Assembly (NCBI RefSeq): GCF_004000945.1
Contig: NZ_BIMF01000004.1
Coordinates: 186,001 to 250,000, forward strand
Length of the DNA stretch: 64,000 nt
Reading direction: 5' to 3'
Source of the DNA: Paenibacillus lautus NBRC 15380
GTDB taxonomy: Bacteria; Bacillota; Bacilli; Paenibacillales; Paenibacillaceae
In this document: positions 25,353-34,645 of the stretch, piece by piece
Position numbering within the stretch: the stretch's first letter is position 1
Layout: every line of letters starts with the position of its first letter
Made by a program: the position numbers and the translations under genes
The notes under the pieces: model-generated
Seen by the model: the letters and a program-made list of their open reading frames with translations, nothing else
Told to the model about the DNA's origin: nothing
The model's database searches: none

Positions 25353-27269
25353 TTATAGAAAATAGGATGCGGTCACGGCAGCTTGATAGGTCACGTTAAC
25401 CTCCAGCGGCTTGTCGGTAAGACCATTCTGATCGAACAGCAGCCGGTCCACCTCAAGCTCCTCAATCTCTTCGATACGTCCCTCCACATAATCCGCAAGC
25501 CGGTCCCTCGTGGAGGAGATTCGCACGAGCAGCCCTCCGTAGCGGAGATCCAGCACTTCCCAGCCAAAAGGCTTGTACGTGTCCATCCAAAGCGCCCGGT
25601 GCGAAATGCGCAGTGTCTCGATGCGCTGCTTTAATGCGGACAACGGGGAATCTGCGGCGGTAGCAAGTTCGGCCAGCAACTCCTTTTCTCCTGACTGGTA
25701 CAGCCTTCTGAGCGTAAGGCCCAACGTGCTTTTGATAATGAGTACCGACGCCAATTTTTCATAAAAATCATACAAGCGGCTAAACGGTGCCGGAAACTGC
25801 TCCTTACAGTGCCTCCATCTCTTCTCCAGCTCGGCATAATGTCCAGCCAGCACAGATTCCGCTTCACCTTCGACATGCTTGTCCAGCAGTCCCAGCAAAG
25901 GATCCTGCCACAGCAAATACTTCGAGGGATTGGCCATCCAGTGATTTCCCTCCGATACGCCGGGAACCTCATCCATATATTTCAGAGCGTTCAGGGATCT
26001 GAACAAATCGATGCCTGTGCAGGCTAGAAGCCGTCTGCCCAGCAGCTCGTCGTTGATATCGTCTCCGTACCCATGCTCGGCAAACAGCTGCAGGCCCGCA
26101 AGAATGACCAGGTGGTTGGTTTCGTTGCCGTTATCCCCCCAAGCGGTGGATATGACCTCGCGAATCCCCTTGGTTTTGGCGGCACGCAGCGCGGGATGGC
26201 TGGTCATCCATGTCTTGCCGTGGTTGGGACTGATGCTGTTCCACATATGAATGCCGCCGGCAAAAATCGGCTTGGAGCCCAGCTTCATATGCTTATCATA
26301 CAGCCGTTCATAACCACGCTCGTCGTTCCGTCCGTAATCCCAATACACGAATTGAACGCCTTTGGGAATGCGGCTCATGTTATCGTCCGAGAAATCCGCA
26401 TCCACGTTGTACAGCGCCCCCTGATAATCGTTGGCCAGCAAATTAAAATACATATCGCTCCAGATCATCGGCTGGAGTCCGAGACGCTCGGTGATGGCCA
26501 GCACTCGGCTGACATGATCATTCATGATCTGAAACCGGTCCTGAATTCCATTCAGCTTTAAATACTTTCCGAGGCCGACCTGAAACGCCTCGTCCATACC
26601 GATATGAATTCGCTTGGAACGGAACATGCCGGATGCGGCAGTGATCATCTGCTCGATAAAAGCATACGTCTTCGGCTCGCCTGCGAGCAAAATATCGGCA
26701 TGGTCCTTGATATCCGAGGCATAACCCCATTTCAGCGCTTGCTGCAAATGCCCCAGTGTCTGAATGCACGGGATCATCTCGATGCCGAACAGATCCGCGT
26801 AATCGTCACATTCCTTCATTTCAGAAGTCGTGTACCGGCCGCGCATGTATCCAAAGTAGGGCTGCTCTTCCACCTCATAGGTATCCTCCGTATACATCAT
26901 CAGCCCGTTCAGCCCCATCAGGGCCATGTAACGGATAAACTGCTTGATCACCGGGACCTTGAGAACGCCATTGCGCGAAACGTCGAGCATCGTGCCGTTA
27001 AAGTCGAACTTCGGTTCCTCCGTTAGTTCGAATTGCGCTCGCTCCCTGGCCTGCTCCAGAAACACACCCATGGCACGGAAAAAGTGTATGGTTTCTTGGT
27101 AACGGATCGTCCCCTGCCCATCCTTCAATGACACCTGAATCGGTCCTTTCGCTTGAATGGCCTGAATTTGTAAGCCCTCTCCCTCTGTGATTCGGATGTC
27201 CAATATTTCCGAGAGTTCGCTGATCCCTTCATGCAATTTCCCCGGCAGGTTATCAAAATGAATCTTCAT
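25353..27269 (-). CDS. GH20 beta-N-acetylhexosaminidase (intracellular)
   Basis: The 638-residue enzyme cleaves terminal beta-linked GlcNAc or GalNAc. The catalytic Asp-Glu pair lies in RIHIGMDEAFQVGLG. Other barrel marks are DVSRNGVLKVPVIKQF, LMMYTEDTYEV and STAWGDNGNET. A C-terminal helical domain of about 230 residues follows, as in Paenibacillus Hex1-type enzymes. There is no signal peptide, so it acts on imported oligosaccharides. Good GGAGG before the ATG. It follows the second GH38 gene after a 140-nt gap with a strong hairpin, so it may be a separate transcript. Confidence 0.9.
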   Translation of the reverse strand: MKIHFDNLPGKLHEGISELSEILDIRITEGEGLQIQAIQAKGPIQVSLKDGQGTIRYQETIHFFRAMGVFLEQARERAQFELTEEPKFDFNGTMLDVSRNGVLKVPVIKQFIRYMALMGLNGLMMYTEDTYEVEEQPYFGYMRGRYTTSEMKECDDYADLFGIEMIPCIQTLGHLQQALKWGYASDIKDHADILLAGEPKTYAFIEQMITAASGMFRSKRIHIGMDEAFQVGLGKYLKLNGIQDRFQIMNDHVSRVLAITERLGLQPMIWSDMYFNLLANDYQGALYNVDADFSDDNMSRIPKGVQFVYWDYGRNDERGYERLYDKHMKLGSKPIFAGGIHMWNSISPNHGKTWMTSHPALRAAKTKGIREVISTAWGDNGNETNHLVILAGLQLFAEHGYGDDINDELLGRRLLACTGIDLFRSLNALKYMDEVPGVSEGNHWMANPSKYLLWQDPLLGLLDKHVEGEAESVLAGHYAELEKRWRHCKEQFPAPFSRLYDFYEKLASVLIIKSTLGLTLRRLYQSGEKELLAELATAADSPLSALKQRIETLRISHRALWMDTYKPFGWEVLDLRYGGLLVRISSTRDRLADYVEGRIEEIEELEVDRLLFDQNGLTDKPLEVNVTYQAAVTASYFL

Positions 27270-27327
27270 GTCATTCCTCCATTATCCACTATCCCATTTT
27301 TGAGATGCTGCCTATCATTATGCAAGA

Positions 27328-27370
27328 CAGTAAAGCCCGATCCCTGTAATCTCGGAATCGGGCTTTACTG
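27328..27370 (-). terminator. Strong hairpin between GH38 and GH20 genes
   Basis: A 14-bp perfect stem has arms CAGTAAAGCCCGAT and ATCGGGCTTTACTG, then TCTT on the minus strand. The T-run is weak, so it may end the glycosidase operon only partly or act as an mRNA-stabilising element. Confidence 0.55.
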
Positions 27371-27411
27371 GGCTGGGACATTCATCATTCCCAGTGCTAT
27401 ATAATAAATGC

Positions 27412-30147
27412 TTATTTGACCGAAACTTTAACGCCTAGTGTCACGATTTCGTGAGGCTTAACCGGCAGCGTTAAGCTTTCTTGATCATCAAAGCTTTGAA
27501 CCGCTCCCTCTACTTCCAGAATAGAGCTCTTATAAACGCCCTGGGAAGGTAGAGAAGACTTCAGCTTCAGCTCTGTATCCGTGCCTGCCATATTGAACCA
27601 GCGCAGCATCAGATCACCGGTCTTCGGATTCACTTTCAGGGAAGAGAACGCAAGTTCTTCATGGCTCCATTCAAGCGGTGCGGAAGTCGATGCGACAGCC
27701 CCGGCATGAACCCCGGTCTGCGCAACCGTCCATGGGATTTGGAACTGGTAAGCCTCGGCGTATGCGCCTGACTTCATGCCGTCGCCCTGATGCGGAATGA
27801 CCTCCATACGTACCGTATGAACGCCGATGCATTGAGCTTCAGGCGTAGGGAAGTACCCCCAATCACCGAGCTCGCCTACGGAACGAAGCAATGTAACAGC
27901 GATGGTATTCCGGCCGTCACGCAGGACTTCATATTCATTCAAGCCCTGGTTAGCCACCGTCAACCCTGCAGTAGCCGTCGTAACGTCAACGAAAGCCTGT
28001 TGGTGAGCCGTATAGCTCGGGTTCTCCCATTCGGCAGCAGGTTCGTTATCCCGCGTCGCCACTTCAAACATGGAATCCACGTTATGGGACGATGCCTGCA
28101 GATCCGTTGGGAATAATGCACGCACACGATGATCCTTCGCTTGATTATCCATCGTGGCTTCGATCTCTACGCCTTTGCCGCTGCGGTTCAGACTGACCAC
28201 GGTACGAATGCGCATTGGCACCATCTCGCTCGATCTTTGCGCTTTGCGGTTCGGATAATATACGAGCTCATGCTGCTCTTCATCCAGCTTGTTGTCCGCC
28301 ATAGCCGGAATGGACCAGTTATGAACGATTTCAATGGATGCGCGGTAAGGCGTATCCTCCAGAACCGAAATTTGGGCGGTCTGGCCTTTAGTGGTCAATG
28401 CAACTTCGCCATCCGGCTGTTTGTACATATATTCGTTACCGATATCTCCGGTATTTTCATAGACGCCCAGATCGCGGTATACTTGTCCGTTCTTTTTATC
28501 CGTCAAGGAGAAGGAGCCGTCTCCTTGGATCTCGACCTTGATCAGCTCATTCTCCATCACATTGGCCTTGCTGATTAAGGATTCTACCTCGGCAGGCTTC
28601 ACTTCGCTCTTCACCCAAGCATACGTGGTCAAGCCCATTGCAGGAATCGCGCTTGCCTCGAAGGTAAGTCTCACACGGCGGCACATATACGGTTGGCGGA
28701 AACGGTCGTCCGGCAGATCGTACCCGAACTGAAGACCCAGATCCTCAACGGTGCAAGGTACAGCTTGACCTTGAGCGTTAACCAGCACACGGCCGGACAA
28801 ATCGATTTCCTTCATTCGGCGGCTGGTTTCCTCCAAAGAGTACCCTTCCCGGAAATAAAGCCGTTTCGCGTCCAGCTCGATGCTGACCGTACCGCTGCGA
28901 CTCCATCCCGTCGTATTGAATACAACAAGCGGCAGCGGATCGGATCCCCATTGTTCGAAGGCGTTCGTGTCAACTGCATCTGCAATGACGCGAACGCTGT
29001 CGTCCACGATATTTTCGGCCACGTGTGCGCTTTTCTCAAAGCGGGTAACCATCTCGCGGTGAACTTCGTCCACGCTGCAGCCGCAAATGCTGTCATGCGG
29101 ATGATTCTGCATCAGCGTCTTCCACGCATAGGTGAACAGATGATGCGGATACTCTTTGCCCAGCAGACTGGCGTAGGATGCAAGCGGCTCGGCCACTTTT
29201 TCCAGTAAGGTCTGACCGCGCTGGTTCATCTGCTTCAGGTATACGCGTGCCGAAGCGGTATTCACGAGCGTTCCCCATCCATCGGTACGCTGGCTGCGCA
29301 GCTCTCCTTTTACGGAGGAAAGATCCTGCGGCAGCTTCTCCCGAACGGCTGTCAGGTAATCGTCAAAATTGGAATGAATAAACTCCGTATCCGGATACAG
29401 CTTCTTCGCTGTACGGATGCCTTCCGGAAGATCGGTCTGTATCGGCTGGTGGTCACACCCGTTCATATAGAGCAGCTCAGATGTGGAAGCATACTTCTCG
29501 GCGTCCGCCAGCTTGCGGTCCCAGAACGCCTTCGCTTCCGCTTCATCAACGGGCACCTCGTTACCGTTACTGTACCAGTTGGCAAACAGGATGCCCAGCA
29601 CCTTGGAGCCATCCGGACCTTCCCACATCAGCTCTGAGAATGAAGACTCATAGCCGCTGTCGGAGACGGTATTGTTAAAGCCCGTTGGTTTCACGCCCCG
29701 ACCGAAGAAGGCATTATCGATGCCGGACTGCAGCATCAACTGCGGAATTTGGCCCGTAAGTCCAAATGTGTCCGGGAAATAACCGATTTTGGCAACCGTG
29801 CCATAACGCTCGGCATCCTGGTGCCCGATCTGCATATTTCTCACGTTGGCTTCACTGCTTGTCAGGTAGGCATCCTGCAGAATGTACCATGGACCGATAA
29901 TGATGCGTCCATCTGAGATCAGCTGCTCAAGCTGATCTTTCTTCTCCGGTCTCACCTGCAAGTAATCTTCGATAATAATCGTCTGGCCATCAAGGAAAAA
30001 GCTGCGGTATTCCGAGTCCTTCTCCATCGTCTCAAGCAAGCTGTCCATGAGCTCGATCAGCCGCACATGGTGCTTTTCATACGGTAAATACCACTCGCGG
30101 TCCCAGTGAGTATGCGAAATAATATGTGCTTTTCTGGATTGATCCAT
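27412..30147 (-). CDS. GH38 alpha-mannosidase (MngB-like)
   Basis: The 911-residue retaining alpha-mannosidase starts with the zinc-binding HIISHTHWDREWY. The nucleophile Asp is in IGYFPDTFGL, and HPHDSICGCSVDEVH gives further active-site residues. The C-terminal half is the usual beta-sandwich set. Length fits the bacterial MngB group, which acts on alpha-mannosides including mannosylglycerate. Here the neighbours point to mannose-rich glycans. It has no signal peptide. It is the last gene of the tightly spaced glycosidase run, 21 nt after the clan GH-A gene. Confidence 0.92.
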   Translation of the reverse strand: MDQSRKAHIISHTHWDREWYLPYEKHHVRLIELMDSLLETMEKDSEYRSFFLDGQTIIIEDYLQVRPEKKDQLEQLISDGRIIIGPWYILQDAYLTSSEANVRNMQIGHQDAERYGTVAKIGYFPDTFGLTGQIPQLMLQSGIDNAFFGRGVKPTGFNNTVSDSGYESSFSELMWEGPDGSKVLGILFANWYSNGNEVPVDEAEAKAFWDRKLADAEKYASTSELLYMNGCDHQPIQTDLPEGIRTAKKLYPDTEFIHSNFDDYLTAVREKLPQDLSSVKGELRSQRTDGWGTLVNTASARVYLKQMNQRGQTLLEKVAEPLASYASLLGKEYPHHLFTYAWKTLMQNHPHDSICGCSVDEVHREMVTRFEKSAHVAENIVDDSVRVIADAVDTNAFEQWGSDPLPLVVFNTTGWSRSGTVSIELDAKRLYFREGYSLEETSRRMKEIDLSGRVLVNAQGQAVPCTVEDLGLQFGYDLPDDRFRQPYMCRRVRLTFEASAIPAMGLTTYAWVKSEVKPAEVESLISKANVMENELIKVEIQGDGSFSLTDKKNGQVYRDLGVYENTGDIGNEYMYKQPDGEVALTTKGQTAQISVLEDTPYRASIEIVHNWSIPAMADNKLDEEQHELVYYPNRKAQRSSEMVPMRIRTVVSLNRSGKGVEIEATMDNQAKDHRVRALFPTDLQASSHNVDSMFEVATRDNEPAAEWENPSYTAHQQAFVDVTTATAGLTVANQGLNEYEVLRDGRNTIAVTLLRSVGELGDWGYFPTPEAQCIGVHTVRMEVIPHQGDGMKSGAYAEAYQFQIPWTVAQTGVHAGAVASTSAPLEWSHEELAFSSLKVNPKTGDLMLRWFNMAGTDTELKLKSSLPSQGVYKSSILEVEGAVQSFDDQESLTLPVKPHEIVTLGVKVSVK

Positions 30148-30168
30148 CTCTGCTAAGTCCCCCTTATG

Positions 30169-33100
30169 TTAGCCCTTCGATACCGTGATTTCGACCTCAT
30201 CCGGACGGTACACCGATAACAGGTCACCGCTCGCATCTACTGCGAACAAGACTGAACGATCCGCTTCCAGAACGAATGAATAGATGAGGCCTGTTGAAGG
30301 ATCCTTCACCTCAACGTTCGTATCCCATGATTGCTCCGAGCCGAATACGAAGAGAGCTCCTTCTTCAAACGTTACCTTGCGTCCATATACGCCGGAATGT
30401 TCTCCGCCTTGATTCCAGATCAGCCCTGTATCGGCAGCAGATAGCTCCAATGCATACCGATATAAAGCCGCGATGGTGTCGATTCGATCATTTAATTCTA
30501 CAGGAAGCGGGCTCCAGAGAAGACGTCCTGCCCCAAGCTTCACGTCCACGATGGAGTCGCCGGCTACATCGGCCGGTTTCGCCCCGCTGCCTGCCGGAAT
30601 TTCTTTGCTCAGCTCGGCAATCTTCCGATGACCATACGATGCAGACCATGTACGTTCCCCAATGCGCAAGCTTTCTTCCCGGCGCACATTCGCCAGCTTC
30701 CGCTCGCCCAGTTCCTCCGTCATTCGATCGACTGGATGCCAGTATGCATCCAGACCGATAGGACCTGTCAGGAGGAGCGTAGCTCCCGTTTCCTTCACGA
30801 TATCCATCAACTCAGCAAACGCCTGGTCATCTACATTGTGCGCGCTCGGCAAAATAATGAACTTCACCGGTTGGTTACGCAGCGAGCTTAAATCATACTC
30901 TCCGACAGCACGGAATGGCACGTTCAGCTCGTAAGCAAGCGCCCGCGTCGCCTTAGTCGTTGCTTCAAAAGCGAGCTTCCGGTTAGAGAAGTCGTTTGAA
31001 TAAGGGAAGATGACCGCGGTCTCTTCCAGCTTCCGGCCTTTAAACATGTCCCGGATGCCTTCCATGAAGGCGCCGAAATCATACGACACATCCGCTTCCG
31101 GCTTCTCCGTGCCGTCAGCGCGGACGGCTCCGATATGCGATTCATTGGCATTATCCATGTAGAAATTCGTGTTCCAGATCCAATGAATGGCTCCTGCGCC
31201 CCCTGTGGAGAAGGCGTATGCATACTTGCGCTCCAGCAGATTCCGAAGCTCGGCTTCGCTCCGCTTCGCCCGGCCATCCGGCGTTTCCACGTACATGATG
31301 CCCGTTTCCTGAATCAGGTTCGGTTTATCCGGCGTTTTGGCAAAGATGCCGTCCCAGATCAAATAGTCGTTGAACCACCAGGAATGGACCGTCGTATAGT
31401 CTACGGCTTCAGCATAGAAGAACGGAGATGGACGCTGTGCGCCAAGCGCCTCGTCTTGTCCAACGGTCACCATATGATCCGGGCATACCTCTTTAATATC
31501 GTCATATAATTCCTTGGCCCAGCGGTTATGCATGTCCATGGAGAACAGTACGTAATCGAGCCATTGCGCGCCTTTTTTCCCTTGATGCATGTCTTGAACG
31601 TCAAAATTAATGACTTGAGGCTCCGGAGGAACCACGGAGTCAAAACCCGGCAGCTGATCCGCTGTCATATTCCAGCGTTCCTGCAAACGTTCAATCGAAC
31701 CATGACGCTTTTTCAGCCAGTCGATATAAGCTTGTCTCTCAAATGGATCCTTCGCGGAGCGCGGACCGTCCGAGAAAATCTGCGGCGGATCAAACATGGA
31801 AGGCTCGTTAATAAGATCCCAGTCCACATTCTTCGTATCTTTATGTCTACTAATGATGGAACGTATGAAACGCTTCTGCGCTTCCACGCTTCGAGGGTCG
31901 AGGTAAGGATTTTGGCCTTCCCAAGTCTCCGGCGTGAAGGAGAAGAAGGTGAATGTTACCTGCAAATCATGCTTTTTCGCCGTTAACAGGAAGGCGTCGA
32001 TCGAACGCAAAACCTCTTCGGATGCATGTCCGTCCACCTGCATAATATTGCGGTATGCGGTCCAGATGCCGGTACGGATCCAGTTGATGCCGGCATTACG
32101 CATTTGCGCCATATCGCGATCCCATACATCCGTATTCGGAAGGAACAGGAACTTACGCGCGACATCCGACGTCATATAAGTCATCCCGACAACAGGCAGC
32201 GGGCGGCCGTCCTTGATGAAGTAATCCCGATTGCAGGTTACAGGCGTACCCGCCTGCAAAAGCTCGGGATCTGCTCCCCAGAACCCTTGTCTCAGCCTGC
32301 GGATTTCTCCATCCGGTCCTTTTGCCTCGCACACCACGCGATAGGATCCCGGCTTGATATCCAGCATAACCGGAATACGCTGCACATGAAATTGTCCGGT
32401 CACATCCACCGTCACGGAATGATGCCATGATAAGGATTCATCTTGGTCGTGCTTGACGGAGATGCGGAACGTCCAGCTCTGCGGCTCATGGACCGGCAGG
32501 CTCCGGCCAAGCCTTTGTGCCTGCAGGGTCAGGATCGCACGCTCACCGGACTCGTAGGCCGCATAATTCGGCTTGATCCACAGCTCGGTAATCCCTTTCG
32601 CGCAGAATGCGGCCCAGCGGCGCACCTCTGCTCCTCCATCCTGTTCCCAGAAAGAAGCGGTGAGTGGCTGATTCACAAACAGCCAGCGTCCGCCCAAGAA
32701 AGGTCCGCCGACATTTTCCCATAGAACGACCGGAGCGGCGACCTCTCTCCCGTTCGCCGTGCTTCCCTTAAGGAGCGGATAAATCCGCGTATCCATCGGT
32801 CCTGCCGAACCCATTTGATGCGGCAGGTCACTGCTTTTGGTAACATGCGGAACCAGGTTCCACGTATCGCGGACGGATAACAGCTCCCGGCTGCTCTCCA
32901 TCAGCGGTATCACGTCGCTTGCAATCAAATGATCGACACGCCCGCTGTCCACAGGCAGCACCTCATGAATATGAAGCTGCTGGTGGTACGCCGTCTGTTC
33001 GTGCTCCACCACCCAAGCGCCGTCCTCCTTACGGACAGGACGCTTGAAGGGTGCGCCGCCAACGCTGACCAAGCCGCCGCCGTTTCTCAGAAAGTCCAGA

Positions 33101-33309
33101 ATCGCTCTCCAGGCGGATTTCGGGAAATAAGGCGCGTGCAAATTGACAAAGGTTGCACCTTGTCCGCCTGACGATGCCAGTGCTTCAGCGAGGTCCTCGG
33201 CGCCGCACACCGCATCGAATGCATTCAGAGCCGCGACGCTAGCCGGCAAACCGGCAGCTTCTGCTGCCGGAAAGGACGGATCATAGAATACAATCAGGCG
33301 CCCGCTCAT
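30169..33309 (-). CDS. Clan GH-A glycoside hydrolase with flanking GATase-like domains
   Basis: The 1046-residue cytoplasmic enzyme has an N-terminal Rossmann/GATase-like domain (about 1-230), a beta-sandwich, and a TIM barrel (about 370-740). The probable acid/base Glu is in WDLINEPSMF and the probable nucleophile Glu in PNLIQETGIMYVE. A second GATase-like domain follows (FIILPSAHNVDDQAFAEL, about 800-900), recalling GH42 galactosidases, then a C-terminal beta domain. Context suggests beta-mannosidase or beta-galactosidase activity on N-glycan cores, but this is inference. The ATG at 33309 overlaps the GH125 stop (ATGA) with AGGGA 5 nt upstream. Confidence 0.8.
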   Translation of the reverse strand: MSGRLIVFYDPSFPAAEAAGLPASVAALNAFDAVCGAEDLAEALASSGGQGATFVNLHAPYFPKSAWRAILDFLRNGGGLVSVGGAPFKRPVRKEDGAWVVEHEQTAYHQQLHIHEVLPVDSGRVDHLIASDVIPLMESSRELLSVRDTWNLVPHVTKSSDLPHQMGSAGPMDTRIYPLLKGSTANGREVAAPVVLWENVGGPFLGGRWLFVNQPLTASFWEQDGGAEVRRWAAFCAKGITELWIKPNYAAYESGERAILTLQAQRLGRSLPVHEPQSWTFRISVKHDQDESLSWHHSVTVDVTGQFHVQRIPVMLDIKPGSYRVVCEAKGPDGEIRRLRQGFWGADPELLQAGTPVTCNRDYFIKDGRPLPVVGMTYMTSDVARKFLFLPNTDVWDRDMAQMRNAGINWIRTGIWTAYRNIMQVDGHASEEVLRSIDAFLLTAKKHDLQVTFTFFSFTPETWEGQNPYLDPRSVEAQKRFIRSIISRHKDTKNVDWDLINEPSMFDPPQIFSDGPRSAKDPFERQAYIDWLKKRHGSIERLQERWNMTADQLPGFDSVVPPEPQVINFDVQDMHQGKKGAQWLDYVLFSMDMHNRWAKELYDDIKEVCPDHMVTVGQDEALGAQRPSPFFYAEAVDYTTVHSWWFNDYLIWDGIFAKTPDKPNLIQETGIMYVETPDGRAKRSEAELRNLLERKYAYAFSTGGAGAIHWIWNTNFYMDNANESHIGAVRADGTEKPEADVSYDFGAFMEGIRDMFKGRKLEETAVIFPYSNDFSNRKLAFEATTKATRALAYELNVPFRAVGEYDLSSLRNQPVKFIILPSAHNVDDQAFAELMDIVKETGATLLLTGPIGLDAYWHPVDRMTEELGERKLANVRREESLRIGERTWSASYGHRKIAELSKEIPAGSGAKPADVAGDSIVDVKLGAGRLLWSPLPVELNDRIDTIAALYRYALELSAADTGLIWNQGGEHSGVYGRKVTFEEGALFVFGSEQSWDTNVEVKDPSTGLIYSFVLEADRSVLFAVDASGDLLSVYRPDEVEITVSKG

Positions 33310-34625
33310 AGAATCCCTGCTTTCATCGCCTGGTACACCAATTGCGAGAAGAGGCTGTTGGACCAAGCAAACCAAGATCTGGTGAAGACTTTCGGATCGT
33401 CGGCATGGAAACCTTCATGCATAAATCCGGTATCAGCATCGGTCGCTTCCAGCAGTGCAATCATCTCCAGCTTCTCTTCTGCCGTCTGCGCCGTAATTCC
33501 CTGCATGGACAAGGCCATATGCCAGATATAATCCGGCGGCGTATGCGGACTGCCGATTCCTTTGGCAACAGCGCCCTCGTAATAGAAAGGATTTTCTTTA
33601 CTGAGTGCAAACCGTCTGGTGTTTTGATAGATCGGATCATCGGCAGAGCAGTACCCCAGATAAGGAATGGACATCAAACCAGGTGTTCCCGCATCATCCA
33701 TCAAACAGTAATTTCCGTATCCGTCTGTTTCATAGGCGTAGATCGGTCCAAACTCCGGATGGCGGTAAATGCCGTACAACTGAATCCCATGATCCACGTC
33801 GGCTTCGAGACGCTTCAGTTCATCCAGCAGCTTCATATCCCGGAATACCCATTCCGCAAATTCCTGCATTTGACGAAGAGCGACAACGGCAAACATGTTG
33901 CCTGGAATATTGTAGTGGAAATCGCAAGCGTCATCGCTTGAACGGAATCCGGACCAGATCATGCCCGTATAATTCACCGGCATGCCGAGCCCGTTATTGC
34001 GCAAGGAATCCGTTGGAATTCCGTTATCCCGCGTGAAACAGTAAGGCGATTTCTCGAAATGGTGCTGCTCGGTTTTAAACAGCTCGATGATCTTGATCAT
34101 AGCCGACTTGAAGTTGGCGTCAAACACATCCGTCAGGCCGGTTTCCTTCCAGTACAGGTAAGCCAGGCGAACGGAGAAGCATAGCGAATCAATCTCAAAC
34201 TTGCGCTCCCATACCCATGGGGACATTTCGGTTTCGTCGGTTGTGTTCCAATGCCAGTCATTCGCCGATTCATTAAAGGCATTGGCATAAGGATCGATAT
34301 GAATATATTGAAAATGGCGTTTGATCAATCCGCTTAAAATCCGCTGCAACTGCGGATCATTTTTCGCAAACGGAATGTAATGGATCACCTGCTCTACCGA
34401 GTCGCGCAGCCACATGGCGGGAATATCGCCGGTGATCACAAACGTCGTGCCATCCTCCATCAGTTTGGTTGTTGTCTCCAGCGTGTTCGGGAAAGTGTTC
34501 TTGAACAGCTGAAGCAGCTTCGGACGGTGCGCCAGCTTTTCTTCAGCCTCTTGCAGAACCGCCTGAATCGATTGCGGGAGCTCTAGCTCCGGCATTGGTA
34601 TTTTGGGGAGTCTGAATTGTTCCAT
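33306..34625 (-). CDS. GH125 exo-alpha-1,6-mannosidase
   Basis: The 439-residue protein belongs to GH125 (formerly DUF1237), inverting enzymes that remove alpha-1,6-linked mannose. Family marks are FVITGDIPAMWLRDSVEQV, the NESANDWHWNTTDETEMSPW substrate loop, CFTRDNGIPTDSLRNNG and MHEGFHADDPKVFTRSWFAW. It is an all-helical (alpha/alpha)6 enzyme without a signal peptide. Its presence with two GH38 enzymes is strong evidence that the locus handles alpha-mannan or high-mannose glycans. Start ATG with AAAGGAG 11 nt upstream; coupled to the next gene by ATGA. Confidence 0.93.
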   Translation of the reverse strand: MEQFRLPKIPMPELELPQSIQAVLQEAEEKLAHRPKLLQLFKNTFPNTLETTTKLMEDGTTFVITGDIPAMWLRDSVEQVIHYIPFAKNDPQLQRILSGLIKRHFQYIHIDPYANAFNESANDWHWNTTDETEMSPWVWERKFEIDSLCFSVRLAYLYWKETGLTDVFDANFKSAMIKIIELFKTEQHHFEKSPYCFTRDNGIPTDSLRNNGLGMPVNYTGMIWSGFRSSDDACDFHYNIPGNMFAVVALRQMQEFAEWVFRDMKLLDELKRLEADVDHGIQLYGIYRHPEFGPIYAYETDGYGNYCLMDDAGTPGLMSIPYLGYCSADDPIYQNTRRFALSKENPFYYEGAVAKGIGSPHTPPDYIWHMALSMQGITAQTAEEKLEMIALLEATDADTGFMHEGFHADDPKVFTRSWFAWSNSLFSQLVYQAMKAGIL

Positions 34626-34645
34626 GTTTGTTCTGGCTCCTTTGA

